From Malaya genurostris (Eukaryota > Arthropoda > Insecta > Diptera > Culicidae), in contig NC_080571.1 of assembly GCF_030247185.1 (NCBI RefSeq), positions 165,513,547-165,577,546 on the forward strand: a stretch of 64,000 bases of DNA, read 5' to 3'. The notes beneath the pieces were generated by a model that was given only the letters and a program-made list of their open reading frames with translations, had not been told where the DNA came from and ran no database searches. Shown piece by piece: positions 1-10,701 of this stretch (its first letter is position 1; every line of letters starts with the position of its first letter). The translations under genes and the position numbers were made by a program.

Positions 1-106
1 CAATTGTTGCAACCGTGAGCTCGTGCGCGTAACGCAAATCACTTACCCCCCCCCCCCCCCCCCCCTCCCAAACATTGTTTTGTGCTATTGTTATGTTGCT
101 TCGTAA
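1..106 (+). other. ITS1, 3' end (partial)
   Basis: This is spacer immediately upstream of the 5.8S gene. It contains a run of 20 C residues at 46-65, which is unusual and could be a sequencing or assembly weak point. Assignment rests on position only. Confidence 0.7.
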
Positions 107-264
107 AACCCTAGGCAGGGGATCACTCGGCTCGTGGATCGATGAAGACCGCAGCTAAATGCGCGTCAGAATGTGAACTGCAGGACACATGAACATCGAC
201 AAGTTGAACGCAAATTGCACATCGTATAACGTTACGATGTACACATTTTTGAGTGCCTATATTT
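107..264 (+). rRNA. 5.8S ribosomal RNA
   Basis: The stretch shows the conserved dipteran 5.8S landmarks in order: GGATCACTCGGCTCGTGG, GATGAAGACCGCAGC, a GTGAACTGCAGGACACATGA block, GAACATCGAC, and the closing TTTTTGAGTGCC near 246-257. Its length of about 158 nt is normal. The product pairs with 28S in the large ribosomal subunit. Unlike the 28S and 18S copies downstream, it has no obvious deletion, although bases around 215-240 (TTGCACATCGTATAACG) look somewhat diverged from other mosquitoes I know. Both ends are set by similarity and may be off by a few bases. Whether it is transcribed is unknown, given the broken neighbours. Confidence 0.93.
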
Positions 265-514
265 ATCGATTCAACTATACGTGTGTCCCTCCATGCACAC
301 CGTATGCGTAGTGACGTTTTCCTACCGGTAAACGGTGGTAAAACGTTTAAGCTAGTCAAACATCGATTGTATTGCCACTGTTCGTACGATACAGGCAATC
401 GATGGGTTGATGCACATACATCCCATATTCCAGCCTGGCTTGGATAATTTCTGGTGTAGGCCATAGTGCATCGACACTCATTCGACCCCTTACATTGTGG
501 AAATAAGTAGGCCT
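265..514 (+). other. ITS2
   Basis: About 250 bp of spacer lie between the 5.8S end and the GGCCT that leads into the 28S start. Short palindromic segments, such as TACCGGTAAACGGTGGTAAAACG, fit a folded ITS2. The right end is fixed by the junction with the long-inverted-repeat insertion. Confidence 0.75.
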
Positions 515-519
515 CAAAT

Positions 520-1425
520 AACGGCTGAAAGCAAAAGTCGGATAAGTGCAACTTAGTTTGGAAAACCCGTTTAAGTATTTTTGAATGCAAAAACCGGATA
601 AAAACATTGAGCGCAAAAGTCGGAACCGGACTTTGAAATGCAAAAGTCGTTAAAAAACATTTTTATTGCAAGAACCGGACAAAAATACTTTAAATGCAAA
701 AAACCGGACAAAAACTTAACCGGTTCTTTCAAAACAAATGTATTTATCCGGTTTTTGCATTCAAAGTTATTTTCGGCCAACTGTCACTGCGGGATAAAGC
801 ATGGGTCGATAGTTTGCTACGGGTGGCGTGATATGTAAGGACATTTTCATTGAGTCTAGTCTTGTTCCGCAGGGAAAATCGAATGTGATTTGATAATTAT
901 GTCAACTCTACTTTATAAATTTTAATGGAAACTCTTTGCAATAAGTTATTAGAGATGAATCATTAATGTATAAAACTTTTGGTACGAAGATGAAACATGA
1001 AATATAGTTTGGTTAACTTAGTTCGTATCTGTTTTCATCACGACGGAACTGTATTTTCCATAATGGATGGAGCTAATATACTTTATTAATGACTCGTAGC
1101 TACGATGCATTCATGTTCACTAAATTTATAATGTTTTCGCCAATTAACAAACAAACATGTATTAGGGATTACTGAAAAAATGAGAACATAGTTGTGTTTC
1201 TTTTCATAAGGTCAATACTCCTGTTAATCCTCTGTGTAGTCAAGTATGCATATTAGTGGTTTCAATTCGAGGAACATCATAGTTGTATCAGCTCTATTGT
1301 GAATATTACAACAGATTTGAAATTTTTATTCAAACGATATTAGAGTGAAATGTTCAACATATTTTAAACCTTTTCATAGATATATGATATCTATGCTATA
1401 TTCATGTCGGCTCTTCTATTCATTT
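520..1425 (+). repeat. Left terminal inverted repeat
   Basis: It matches 12060-12928 in reverse complement over its length, with scattered substitutions and an extra segment of about 50 bp near 1355-1405. The outer 250 bp are built from variant copies of a GCAAAARYCGGA motif, at about 531, 582, 612, 639, 667 and 693. One copy is inverted near 745. Small reading frames in this strand are by-products of this repeat. Confidence 0.85.
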
Positions 1426-1849
1426 TATGTATTCATAACATGCAATCCTTTGATTGTGAATCGAGTGTTTGAGTTTTCTGTTTCGAATAATAAGGTCAAT
1501 GTAGGGTAACGATACCCCCGTTCAACTTAGCTCCAGTACTCTTCTCATATACTAAAATCATTGCTTAAAGTAAGATCTGCTGTCTTTGTTCGAGCTACTG
1601 GCTCAAAGTGATTGAATGGAAATAGGATCATTCGCAACGAGTTTTCGCGTTGCTAAAACAGCAGTATTGCTCAATTCTCAAGCCATTTTTTCTGAAATAC
1701 TGTTTCTTAGTGCCGAAGCAAAGATGTTTAATTCGATTTTATCACAATTTGTTGATTGAAACTCGTCTTTCAGCTAAAAAATAAAGCGAGTAAAGAAATG
1801 AGATGACTGTCGGTATAAAAGGATTTATCACATTTTAATTTTTTGTAAT
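1426..1849. other. Unassigned stretch inside the long-TIR element
   Basis: This is AT-rich sequence between the left inverted repeat and the reverse-transcriptase relic. I see no reading frame, repeat or RNA gene that I can support. Confidence 0.5.
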
Positions 1850-2809
1850 GAGTATAACAAGTGTTTAGCCAGCAAATTCAATGTTACATCGGGTGTTCCA
1901 CAAGGGAGTCATCTCGGCCCACTCCTCTTCGTTCTATTCGTTAACGATCTTTGCTGTGTATTGTCGTCATTCAGAATAATGTATGCTGATGATCTCAAAC
2001 TCTATCGCATCATCACAAGTCTTTTAGATTGCTGTGCTCTACAAATGGACATTAAGAGGGTTTTAGACTGGTGTGATAGAAACGGCATGACAGTGAACAT
2101 CAAGAAATGTAATTCAATAACCTTCTCACGAGCACATTCACCGATTTTATTCGATTACTCCATAATGGCGGCTACAATTAGGCGAGCTTCATCTGTTAAA
2201 GACTTAGGCATCATTCTCGATCGCAAGCTCCGCTTCATCGAACAGTTTGCCTTTGTTACTGCGAAAGCCTTTGCAGTTTTCTGACTCATTAAACGCAACA
2301 CGCAAGATTTCAACGATGTGTATTGTCTAAAAACAATTTACATCGCCTTAGTACGAAGTATTTTGGAATATGGAGTTATAATTTGGGCTCCGCATCATAA
2401 TGTTCACATCGACCGGATCGAAAGGGTCCAAAAGTGTTTCGTCCGATTTGCTCTTCGACGACTACCTTGGCAGAATCATCTTCAATTGCCACGTTACGAG
2501 AATCGCTGTGCTCTCATGAACCTACCGACTCTGCAAAATAGACGAGTACATCTACAAAGGATCTTCGTTTTTGATCTACTGACTGATAACATCGATTGCC
2601 CCGTGCTACTCGAAAGAATTCACTTTAACGTTCCAGGAAGATCATTGCGAAGAACGGATTTTCTTAGACGCTCATTTCATCGCACACAGTATGGTCAGAT
2701 TAATCCAATGGATGTTTGTTGCCATCGTTTCAACAGCGTGTATCATCTGTTTGATTTTAATATTAGCAAAGACATGTTTAAATCAAACATATTATTAAGT
2801 TACCATTAG
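1850..2809 (+). pseudogene. Non-LTR retrotransposon reverse transcriptase, 3' part (Jockey/CR1-like)
   Basis: The translation starts inside the reverse transcriptase with GVPQGSHLGPLLF near 1890-1930. The catalytic box MYADD follows at about 1979-1993, then the thumb and the C-terminal region (SILEYGVIIWAP; FDFNIS near the end). The N-terminal endonuclease and RT fingers are missing. An in-frame TGA at 2282-2284 separates two pieces that are otherwise collinear in the same frame, so one nonsense change breaks it. 5' truncation is typical of target-primed insertion. It is probably cargo of the long-TIR element, because it lies inside it. The clade is uncertain; the Jockey or CR1 group is my best guess. 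Confidence 0.85.
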
Positions 2810-3044
2810 TGTTAAGTTATACAGCCAAAGTCTGTGCGAAAGGTTAACTCTAATCGAAGACAATAAAGACAATTCATACAATTCATGTGTCGAATATGCA
2901 ACCTCAAATCTTCTGTAACGACGAGCTTTGTTGAGTGAATAACATTCTAAAATCGTCTCGAAAGAGTTGATAGAATTTAGATTGTGATTAGAATTAGGAT
3001 TGTGATTGAAGACGTTTGAAAGGTGATTGAATTTGCCATTATTG
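2810..3044. other. Non-coding tail after the reverse-transcriptase relic
   Basis: It starts with the 3' untranslated region of the preceding relic, with AATAAAGACAATTCATACAA near 2861-2880, and runs to the TA that flanks the mariner relic. Nothing else is recognisable. Confidence 0.45.
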
Positions 3045-3119
3045 TACAGAGTAGGCCATTTATAGAGGAGTAGGCCATTTATAGAATTAATTCAATTTTC
3101 ATTTAGATTATAATATTTT

Positions 3120-3854
3120 TTGTTGAAGGAGATATGTGACATCTATTTTTTGAAAATGATACCTTTGGTCTTGAGTACAAAATGTACCCTTTTTTCGGCG
3201 TTTTCCATCGTTTTGGCCAATGTATCGGTCGATATGGCGACGATTTTACGTCGTATGTCGACTTTGAGTTTTGCTATGCTTCATGACTTATCAGCGTATA
3301 CCTTGGATTTCAAAAAGACCCCACAAAAAAGTCTTGTGGCGTCAAATCGAGGCCAGTCAAAATCATCGTTTTGCGATATGACTCGTACGGGAAACAATGT
3401 TCATAACAAATCGATTGTTAGTCAAACTGTATGGCATGTAGCACCATCCTGTTGAAACCAGTAGCCATTCAAACCATTTTGACGAACAGTGGGTATCACA
3501 AATTCATTTATCATGGCACGATAACGATCGCCATTGACATTTTACGTTGCTCTATCAGCGTCTATGAAAAAAAAACACCACACCAAACTGTAACTTTTTG
3601 ATCGTATAGAGACTCAATTAATTGAGGGTTCTCAATCGCATAGAACCGACAATTTTGCTTATTAAAGCATATATTAAACGTGAAATGTGCCTCTGACATG
3701 ATGATTTTTCCAAAAGTTGGTCTCGTTTTGCATGCAAAGCTGACCAATTTCAGCGCGTTCTTTTGATGTGTATTGTTCAATGGTAAAATTATCTTCGAAT
3801 GACGCTTCCAACGCGGTATGTCATCAGTCGTCAGATCGACTAATGACATACCGC
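3120..3854 (-). pseudogene. Tc1/mariner (IS630-type) transposase remnant
   Basis: The - strand reads from a start near 3849 (MSLVDLTTDD) into an MSEAHFTFN...NKQNCRFYAIENPQ segment. That segment, ending in KVTVWCGVFF, is the central catalytic region (first Asp changed to Glu context around SEAHF). After a break, the C-terminal LTPQDFFLWGLF near 3330-3370 carries the last catalytic Asp. Frameshifts and stops separate the two pieces. The family cuts and pastes DNA at TA sites. The protein is well short of the usual 340 or so residues and certainly inactive. Confidence 0.8.
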
Positions 3855-4498
3855 TGTAGCATGATAATATTGATCCGACTAACCCAAATTAAACACTTTC
3901 CCACATTCCAGCATTCACACGATCTCTAACCAATCCTTCTCTGATCACAGATCATAAACCAAAACCGAAAATCCCAAACACCAATCCTTACATTCTTTAT
4001 CCTTTAAGTACCATGCATCCAAATTAGTAACAGGTCGTAAAAACACTTGACGATCGTTACATTTCCCAAGAGCCAACCATTTGGTTCACATTAAGTTCCC
4101 ATGCTAGCCGCCCGTGTTGCAACATATGCTGCACACGGCGAGCTAAGCAAGCTTCTCACACTATCCGCCGATGCGACAATTCTTTCCCTTGCGTAATGCG
4201 CTATAGGTTCAATCGCCTCTTGCTGCATTGATGCACCAATCGATATTCTCTCTCTTTTCCCTCTCTCCCACTAACAATTTATTTAACGAAAGTATTGTAA
4301 CTGGCTCCTCCCACCTTATGTACATCGTAGAACAGGTTAGCTTAACTTTAAAACATTTGAATAAAAAAAATCTCGAACGAACAACTAAAGGTGAAGGTTC
4401 TTTCATCATTTCAATGGCAAAAGAAAAGAAATCCTTCCAACATTTTAACATGTCCCCAAAAATAGTAATCGTGCAAAAGAAATCGTACATATTTTACA
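3855..4498 (+). repeat. 5' LTR of gypsy copy 1
   Basis: It starts TGTAGCATGATAA and ends ATATTTTACA, directly before the primer-binding site. It is nearly identical to 10702-11345. It should carry the promoter and polyadenylation signals; I do not see an unambiguous TATA box. Reading frames inside it on both strands are incidental. Confidence 0.95.
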
Positions 4499-4516
4499 TG
4501 GCGACAGTGACAACAG
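4499..4516 (+). promoter_or_regulatory. Primer-binding site of gypsy copy 1
   Basis: TGGCGACAGTGACAACAG follows the LTR end without a gap. It differs by one base in the first 14 from the TGGCGACCGTGACA that I associate with tRNA-Arg priming in 412/mdg1. Copy 2 has the same site in reverse at about 28574-28591. Confidence 0.75.
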
Positions 4517-5124
4517 CGATTCCGTGCAAACTGTGATTCCGTTAGTTCAGACAGAGGACTCGCTAGAACAGTGAAAAAAAAAAAAGTGAAGTACGCGCCA
4601 ATAGTTGCAGTTGCGCGAAAGAAAAAAAAAACATTTTGTTCTTCACAAAGCGAAGTGAATCAAAGGGAGCTCGCTAGAGCTAGAGACTGTATTTTGCACT
4701 AATTGAGCAGGATTTTCACTCCAGATTATGTGGTTAGTTGAAAGTGCTACACGTTTTGCCGGCTATCGTCAAACAGGAAGACAACGACGCGTCGTAATTT
4801 ATCCACGGATTTAGTGAATCAGTTAGCGAAAGTGGAGCAAAACGTCACAATCTAGTGCGCCGTGGTTTTGGTTAAGTCACTACACGTGCCAAGTGTCGTG
4901 CTTTTGTTTTGCCGTAAAAAAAAAAAAACAACGCGCAGACAGCACCACCGCCTCAGGCTACCTTCTCCTTCTGCGGTGAAAGTTCCGGACAATGGGATTT
5001 GGATTCTACGCCCCATATAGATAAGTAGCTAGAATAGTGAATAATAGAAAATAGTTATGGATAGACAGTGATAAATAGCAAAAGTTCTTTTATTAATTTT
5101 TTTTTGCTCTTGATTATAATATAA
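4517..5124 (+). other. 5' leader of gypsy copy 1 with a truncated short frame
   Basis: This is the untranslated leader. It contains an ATG at 5057 that opens MDRQ and then stops. In copy 2 the same start (MDKQ) opens a 67-codon frame, so copy 1 has lost most of it by deletion. The leader has several A-runs (4566-4584, 4623-4632, 4915-4927). Confidence 0.6.
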
Positions 5125-5214
5125 ATGGAAGACCCCTTCTGGGATGATATAGAGTTGTGGGAATCAATCGACGATTTCCTGCAAGATGTGCTTAACAGTC
5201 GAAGACGCGGCTAG
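5125..5214 (+). CDS. Short acidic leader peptide of gypsy copy 1 (29 aa)
   Basis: An ATG at 5125 opens 29 codons beginning MEDPFWDDIELWE, ending before TAG at 5212. The first 20 residues are dominated by Asp/Glu and aromatic residues; the end is basic (SRRRG). In copy 2 the start MEDPFW is kept, but indels end the frame after about 15 codons. It may be a regulatory upstream frame or a small protein, or it may have no function. Its presence between two other short frames of the leader is what makes it worth noting. Confidence 0.35.
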   Translation: MEDPFWDDIELWESIDDFLQDVLNSRRRG

Positions 5215-5269
5215 CGCCGTAGATACTTTCAAAAAAAATTTTAGTTCGTTGCTGTAAAAATCAAACACC

Positions 5270-5497
5270 ATGGGGAAAGGGCAATCAAAAGAAACCAACC
5301 AGTCTGGTGACACCAATATCCAAATTAACGAGCATATTGAACAGTCTACGACAAGTCACCAAGACCACGAGATCAAATTGTGGATTATTATCGCAATTTC
5401 GACGATCTTACTTCTATTAAAAATGCATAAAATAATGAAAAAACACTGGACTAAGAAAGGATTTAAAACAGCACAAAGCATAAATTCAATCGCTTAA
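5270..5497 (+). CDS. Small myristoylation-like, single-pass membrane protein (75 aa)
   Basis: The frame starts ATG GGG in a CACCATGG context at 5270, lies upstream of gag and ends at TAA 5495-5497. The start MGKGQSKE resembles the myristoylated MGKxxSK starts of neuronal calcium sensors, so Gly2 acylation is plausible. Residues 9-36 are polar. Residues 38-52 (LWIIIAISTILLLL core) are one hydrophobic helix, and the tail is basic (KKHWTKKGFK). Copy 2 keeps the frame intact with two replacements in the shared 74 residues, while its gag and pol are broken. I do not recognise a family. It could anchor Gag or ribonucleoprotein to a membrane; that is inference. Confidence 0.6.
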   Translation: MGKGQSKETNQSGDTNIQINEHIEQSTTSHQDHEIKLWIIIAISTILLLLKMHKIMKKHWTKKGFKTAQSINSIA

Positions 5498-5573
5498 AAA
5501 AAAAAAAAATAAAATAAATAAATAAAAATATATACAATAATATTATAGTTTTATAATTTCACTAGCTAGCTAA

Positions 5574-6857
5574 ATGCCTATGACAATAGAGCAATTACAC
5601 GAAGAAATAAAAATACTTGTAACTATAGATAACAACCTTAAAAAATCGATTAACAAAAAATTTAAAACAGAAACACTAACGACAAAATTAAACTATGCCA
5701 ACGCACTATATGCTCAAATAGAAAGCAATCTTTTAGAAAACGAAGACTCATTATCACACTCAGAATTAACATTTCTCGTTAAAGCAGCAAGGAATGCAAT
5801 TACAGACATCCGTACTACAGTAACTTCGAAGATACAAGAACAATCAGTCGACGAGAAGAGAGGTACGGACTCCAAAATGACAAACACACCTGCAGTCTTT
5901 GACATCCGCCAGGCAACGGCGTTAGTACAAATGTACGACGGCACGCCTTTAGGATTGGATGCCTTCGTAGACTCAGTAAATTTATTATTAGAAATTACTA
6001 CAGCGGAGCAATTGCCAATGGCAACCAAATTTATAAAAACTCGTCTATCAGGTAAAGCAAGATTGGGCCTACCTGATAATATAAGTAATATTAATGAGTT
6101 AATAGAAAACGTCAAATCGAGGTGTATGGACATTTCAACACCCGAAAACATCATTGCAAAATTAAAAGCCACCCGACAGAGTGGACCGATAACAAAATTT
6201 TGCGAGGAAGTAGAAAATCTAACTATTTCACTCGAACATGTCTACATTAAACAAAGAATACCCCCTGAGGTTGCAAAAACAATGGCCACCAAAGCGGGAC
6301 TAAATACCCTTGTATCAGGAATAAACCAACCTGAAACAAAAACAATATTAAAAGCAGGAAACTTCCATTCAATAAAGGAAGCGATCCAAAAAGCTCAAGA
6401 AAATCTGACTGAGAATACAACCAACGCGCAAGTCTTAACTACGCGAGCTAGACAAAATCATAATAATTTCAAAACCCATGACCGTTTCTCTAGAGGAAAC
6501 GGGAGGAATTTCTACACCCAAAGCAATTATAGCGCAAATCAACGCTATAACAAGCCACACCGTATTTACAACAACAATAACCAATTCCATGCCGAGCGCT
6601 CAACCAGCTCAAATTACTCATACCATAACAATAATAACCGAGGCCGTGGACATTACCAACCTCAACAAACTCGATATGGGTCAAACCGATTTCAACACAA
6701 TCGGCAGAATGTATATGTAGCAGGCTCTGAGCCATTACCGTATATACAACCAATGCAAATGCAAACAGCTGTGCCGGTCAATGCACCGACCGAGCAGCAA
6801 CAACTGCAACAGCAGAACCAACCGATGCAAAATCATTTTTTTGGGCAAATGTGTTGA
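5574..6857 (+). CDS. gag: Gag protein, gypsy copy 1
   Basis: This is an intact 427-codon frame starting at ATG 5574. The first 100 residues are Lys/Asn/Glu-rich and helical. Residues about 105-290 form the capsid-like Retrotrans_gag region (VQMYDGTPLGLDAFVDSVN...). The last 130 residues are rich in Asn, Arg, Gln and Tyr with RGRGH. I see no CCHC zinc knuckle, so RNA binding probably relies on the basic Arg/Asn-rich tail. Gag builds the virus-like particle in the cytoplasm. The stop at 6855-6857 lies 13 nt past a T7 slippery tract, and pol continues in the -1 frame. Confidence 0.9.
   Translation: MPMTIEQLHEEIKILVTIDNNLKKSINKKFKTETLTTKLNYANALYAQIESNLLENEDSLSHSELTFLVKAARNAITDIRTTVTSKIQEQSVDEKRGTDSKMTNTPAVFDIRQATALVQMYDGTPLGLDAFVDSVNLLLEITTAEQLPMATKFIKTRLSGKARLGLPDNISNINELIENVKSRCMDISTPENIIAKLKATRQSGPITKFCEEVENLTISLEHVYIKQRIPPEVAKTMATKAGLNTLVSGINQPETKTILKAGNFHSIKEAIQKAQENLTENTTNAQVLTTRARQNHNNFKTHDRFSRGNGRNFYTQSNYSANQRYNKPHRIYNNNNQFHAERSTSSNYSYHNNNNRGRGHYQPQQTRYGSNRFQHNRQNVYVAGSEPLPYIQPMQMQTAVPVNAPTEQQQLQQQNQPMQNHFFGQMC
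6836..6842 (+). promoter_or_regulatory. Programmed -1 frameshift site between gag and pol
   Basis: Seven T residues fall in gag phase as T-TTT-TTT, a perfect X-XXY-YYZ heptamer, 13 nt before the gag stop. The -1 frame is open from here through pol (TTT TGG GCA AAT GTG TTG). Copy 2 keeps the same T7 in the same place. I have not verified a downstream pseudoknot. Confidence 0.7.
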
Positions 6858-9800
6858 CTTTAAATCTAAGCGCTTCTAACTTCATTAAGGTCGGAGTACG
6901 AATGACTAACTCAATTTGTACTTTATTGATAGATTCCGGAGCAGATATTTCAATTTTTAAAGCAAATAGAATAATTCCTAACCAAATTGTGAATAGAAAT
7001 GTAAGAACAAAACTGACTGGAATAACAGATGGGGAAATAGAAACTACAGCAATAACCGAAACAGAACTAATGTTCGGAAATAATGTAACCACTAGACATC
7101 TTTTTCATTTAGTTGGACCAGATTTTCCTATTCAAACAGACGGCATATTGGGCAGAGACTTTTTCACCTCCCACAAATGCCAAATCGATTATGAGTACTG
7201 GTTATTAAATTTTAGTGTAAATAATATAAATGTATCTGTACCTATAGAAGATAAAGTTAATGAAAACTATATTATTCCACAACGAAGCGAAGTGATTAGT
7301 AAATTAAGTAATCAAACTATAACAGAAGATATGGTAATCTTTTCACAAGAAATTAAACCAGGAGGTTTCTGTGGAAACGCTATCATATCCCCACAAAACC
7401 CTTATATAAAAATCATGAACACAAGAAAATCACCTGTAAATATATCCAATTTAGAATTCACACCTGAAATGGAACCTTTAGCAAATTACAATATAATGAA
7501 ATTTAACAATAAACCCCTGAACGATACAAGAAACCATAAACTATTGAACGAAATAGACATGAACAACGTACCTACGTACGCACAAAAGGAATTAAAGAAT
7601 CTAATATTGAAATATACAGATATATTCTCTAACCCAGATGAACCCTTGACGACCAATAACTTCTATAACCAAAATATCAACCTAAACGATAACGTTCCAG
7701 TCTATATTCCTAACTACAAAACGATTCATTCACAAAACGACGAAATAGAAACACAAGTCAATAAAATGTTGAACGACAAAATAATAGAACCTTCCATATC
7801 ACCTTACAATAGCCCCATCCTCCTAGTACCAAAAAAATCAAACGATGCAAAAAGAAAATGGAGACTTGTGGTAGATTTTAGACAACTAAACAAAAAAATA
7901 CTAGCAGACAAATTTCCTTTACCAAGAATTGATTCAATTTTGGATCAACTTGGTAGAGCAAAATACTTTTCAACACTAGATTTAATGTCAGGATTTCACC
8001 AAATACCTTTAGAAAATAACTCAAGAAAATTTACAGCCTTTTCAACACAAAGTGGACACTACCAATTCACACGTTTACCTTTCGGACTAAATATTAGCCC
8101 AAACAGTTTCCAAAGAATGATGACGATTGCCATGGCTGGACTTACACCAGAACACGCATTCGTTTACATTGACGATATAATAGTGATAGGATGTTCCATC
8201 CAACACCACTTACAAAATTTAACTAAAGTTTTTGAAAGAATTAGAAAATACAACCTAAAATTAAACCCAAACAAATGTAAATTTTTCAATACCGAAGTGA
8301 CATATCTAGGACATAAAATTACAGATAGAGGAATATTACCAGATAGTACAAAATACGACGCCATCAGCAACTATCCGATACCGAAAAACAGCGATGACAC
8401 TAGACGATTTGTAGCTTTCTGCAATTATTACCGTAAATTTGTACCAAATTTCGCAACGATAGCGCACCCTCTCAATCAACTCCTTAAGAAAAACAAACAA
8501 TTCGTTTGGACTAATGAATGCCAAAACGCCTTTAACACACTAAAACTATACCTAATGTCACCTAAATTACTTCAATACCCAGACTTCACACAACCCTTTA
8601 TACTCACAACCGACGCTTCAGACGTAGGTTGCGGAGCTGTACTTTCTCAAATTAGAAACGGAAACGACTTACCTATAGCTTTTGCGAGCAAAAGTTTTAC
8701 CCCGGGTGAAAAGAATAAATCAACGATACTAAAGGAACTGACAGGAATACACTGGGGAATAAATTATTTTAAGCCTTACCTATACGGAAGAAAATTTACG
8801 GTCAAGACAGACCACCGACCTCTAGTATATTTATTTAACATGAAAAACCCCACTTCTAAACTAACAAGAATGAGATTAGATTTAGAAGAATTTGATTTTA
8901 ACATAGAATATATTAATGGAAAAAGCAACGCTACGGCAGATGCCTTATCCAGAATTATAACAACCTCCGATGAATTAAAAGCCCTCAACATATTTAGAGT
9001 CAACACAAGAGCCATGACAAAATTAAATAATAATATTAATAATAACAACAATATTAACAACGACAATTTTAACAATAAACCGACAACTGTGAAAGACAAG
9101 TTACCAATGACAAAAGATAAAAAGACTGATCACCTTGTTATCTATACGACCGAAAACCCGACTGAAACGAGAACCTTACCCAAGTTAAGAATTACTATAG
9201 AAAATACATACCTAATAATTAGCATATACAAAGACGCGCAAATGAAAAAATGAATAAAGCAAATAGCAACATATGTAAATGAAAGAAGAGCTCTAGAACT
9301 CATACTTTCAACACTAGAACAAGAAATGACAAAAATGAAAATAAATAAAGTCGCAATGTCGACAGAAGAAGAAATATTTAAAAGGGTACCCATGAATATA
9401 TTCAAAACACTAGTACAACAAACGAATAAAAACATACAAATAATAATGTATCATCCACCCAAGTTCATTAGTGAACCTGGCAAGATACAGAATCTTTTAA
9501 AAAATTATCATGAAACCCCTACGGGAGGACACGTAGGACAGCATCGCCTGTACCTCAAAATAAGAGAATATTACAATTTTAAAGATATGAAAGGAACTAT
9601 TTCACGATTCATAAAGGCCTGTGAGTCGTGCAAAAGAAATAAAATTCTTAAACACACTAAAGAAAAACAAATATTAACTAACACACCATCAAACCCATTC
9701 GAAATAATATCAATAGATACAATAGGTCCATTACCTAAATCCAACAATAACAACCGCTATGCAATAACCATACAATGTGAACTAACAAAATACATTGCAA

Positions 9801-10510
9801 TAATACCTATCCAAAACAAAGAAGCAAACACAATAGCTAAAAGCTTAGTAGAAAAATTCATACTAATATACGAAAAATTCTTGGAATTAAAATCCGATCA
9901 AGGAACCGAGTACAAAAATGAAGTACTTGAGAAAGTATGCAAATACTTACAAATCAAACAAAATTTTGCAACTGCCTATCATCCGCAGACTATTGGGTCA
10001 TTGGAGAGAAATCACAGATGCCTAAACGAGTATCTGCGATCCTTCGTCAATGAACACCAATCAGACTGGGATGACTGGTTACCATATTACGCATTTACTT
10101 ACAACACCACACCACACTCGGAACACCAATTTACACCGTACGAACTAGTCTTTGGAATTAAAGCAAAATTACCACAAGAAAATTACCCAAAGATAACGAA
10201 CCCCGTGTACAATTTTGATCTTTACAACAACGAACTCAAATACAAATTGGAAAAATCTAACATAATAGCAAAACATAGATTAAATGAAAGTAAAAACTCC
10301 AGATGCAAAAACTCAAATATCCATATAAACCCACTAGAAGTACAAATAGGCGAAATAGTGTACTTACAAAACGAAAATAGGAAGAAACTCGATTCAGTTT
10401 ATATCGGACCGTACACCATAATTAAAATACTAGATGTAAATTGCGAAATCGAAAACAACATAACAAAGCAACGAATGATAGTACACAAAAATAGACTTGT
10501 AAAAGGTTAA
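6842..10510 (+). pseudogene. pol: Pol polyprotein of gypsy copy 1 (protease-RT-RNase H-integrase), one internal stop
   Basis: It is read in the -1 frame after the gag slip. Domains in order: protease with LLIDSGAD near 6927-6950; reverse transcriptase with RLVVDFRQLNKK near 7860 and FVYIDDIIV near 8160; RNase H with TTDASDVGCGAVL near 8608 and TDHRPLVY near 8808; integrase with HVGQH...CESCKRNK zinc finger (9529-9645). The integrase D, D, E follow at DTIGPL (about 9717), SDQGTEY (about 9894) and SLERNHR (about 10000). A TGA at 9251-9253 interrupts the frame between RNase H and integrase. Copy 2 has TTA (Leu) there, so this is a one-base lesion. Everything else is open, which makes this a nearly intact source element. 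Confidence 0.92.
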
Positions 10511-10690
10511 GAAATCCAAATTTTTATATACATTTTAAGGACACACATTCAAACCCCAATTAAACCACACATACAGTAGATTATATACAGCAGAAACACA
10601 ACACACTTCAATGTTCACTATTCATTAACAATGTTAGGGAGCCAGTTCGATTACAATTGAATGCTTACACTACGTTACATTATTCAACCA

Positions 10691-10701
10691 AAGGAGGGTG
10701 A
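10691..10701 (+). promoter_or_regulatory. Polypurine tract of gypsy copy 1
   Basis: AAGGAGGGTGA directly precedes the 3' LTR, which is the plus-strand priming position. About 180 bp of AT-rich 3' untranslated sequence separates it from the pol stop. Confidence 0.75.

Noticed and set aside
520..840. GCAAAAACCGGA motif array considered as a CRISPR-like repeat
   Set aside because: The motifs vary, are unevenly spaced, include an inverted copy and lie in an inverted repeat of a eukaryotic transposon.
3120..3455. 111-codon + strand frame
   Set aside because: The opposite strand carries the transposase C-terminal LTPQDFFLWG segment.
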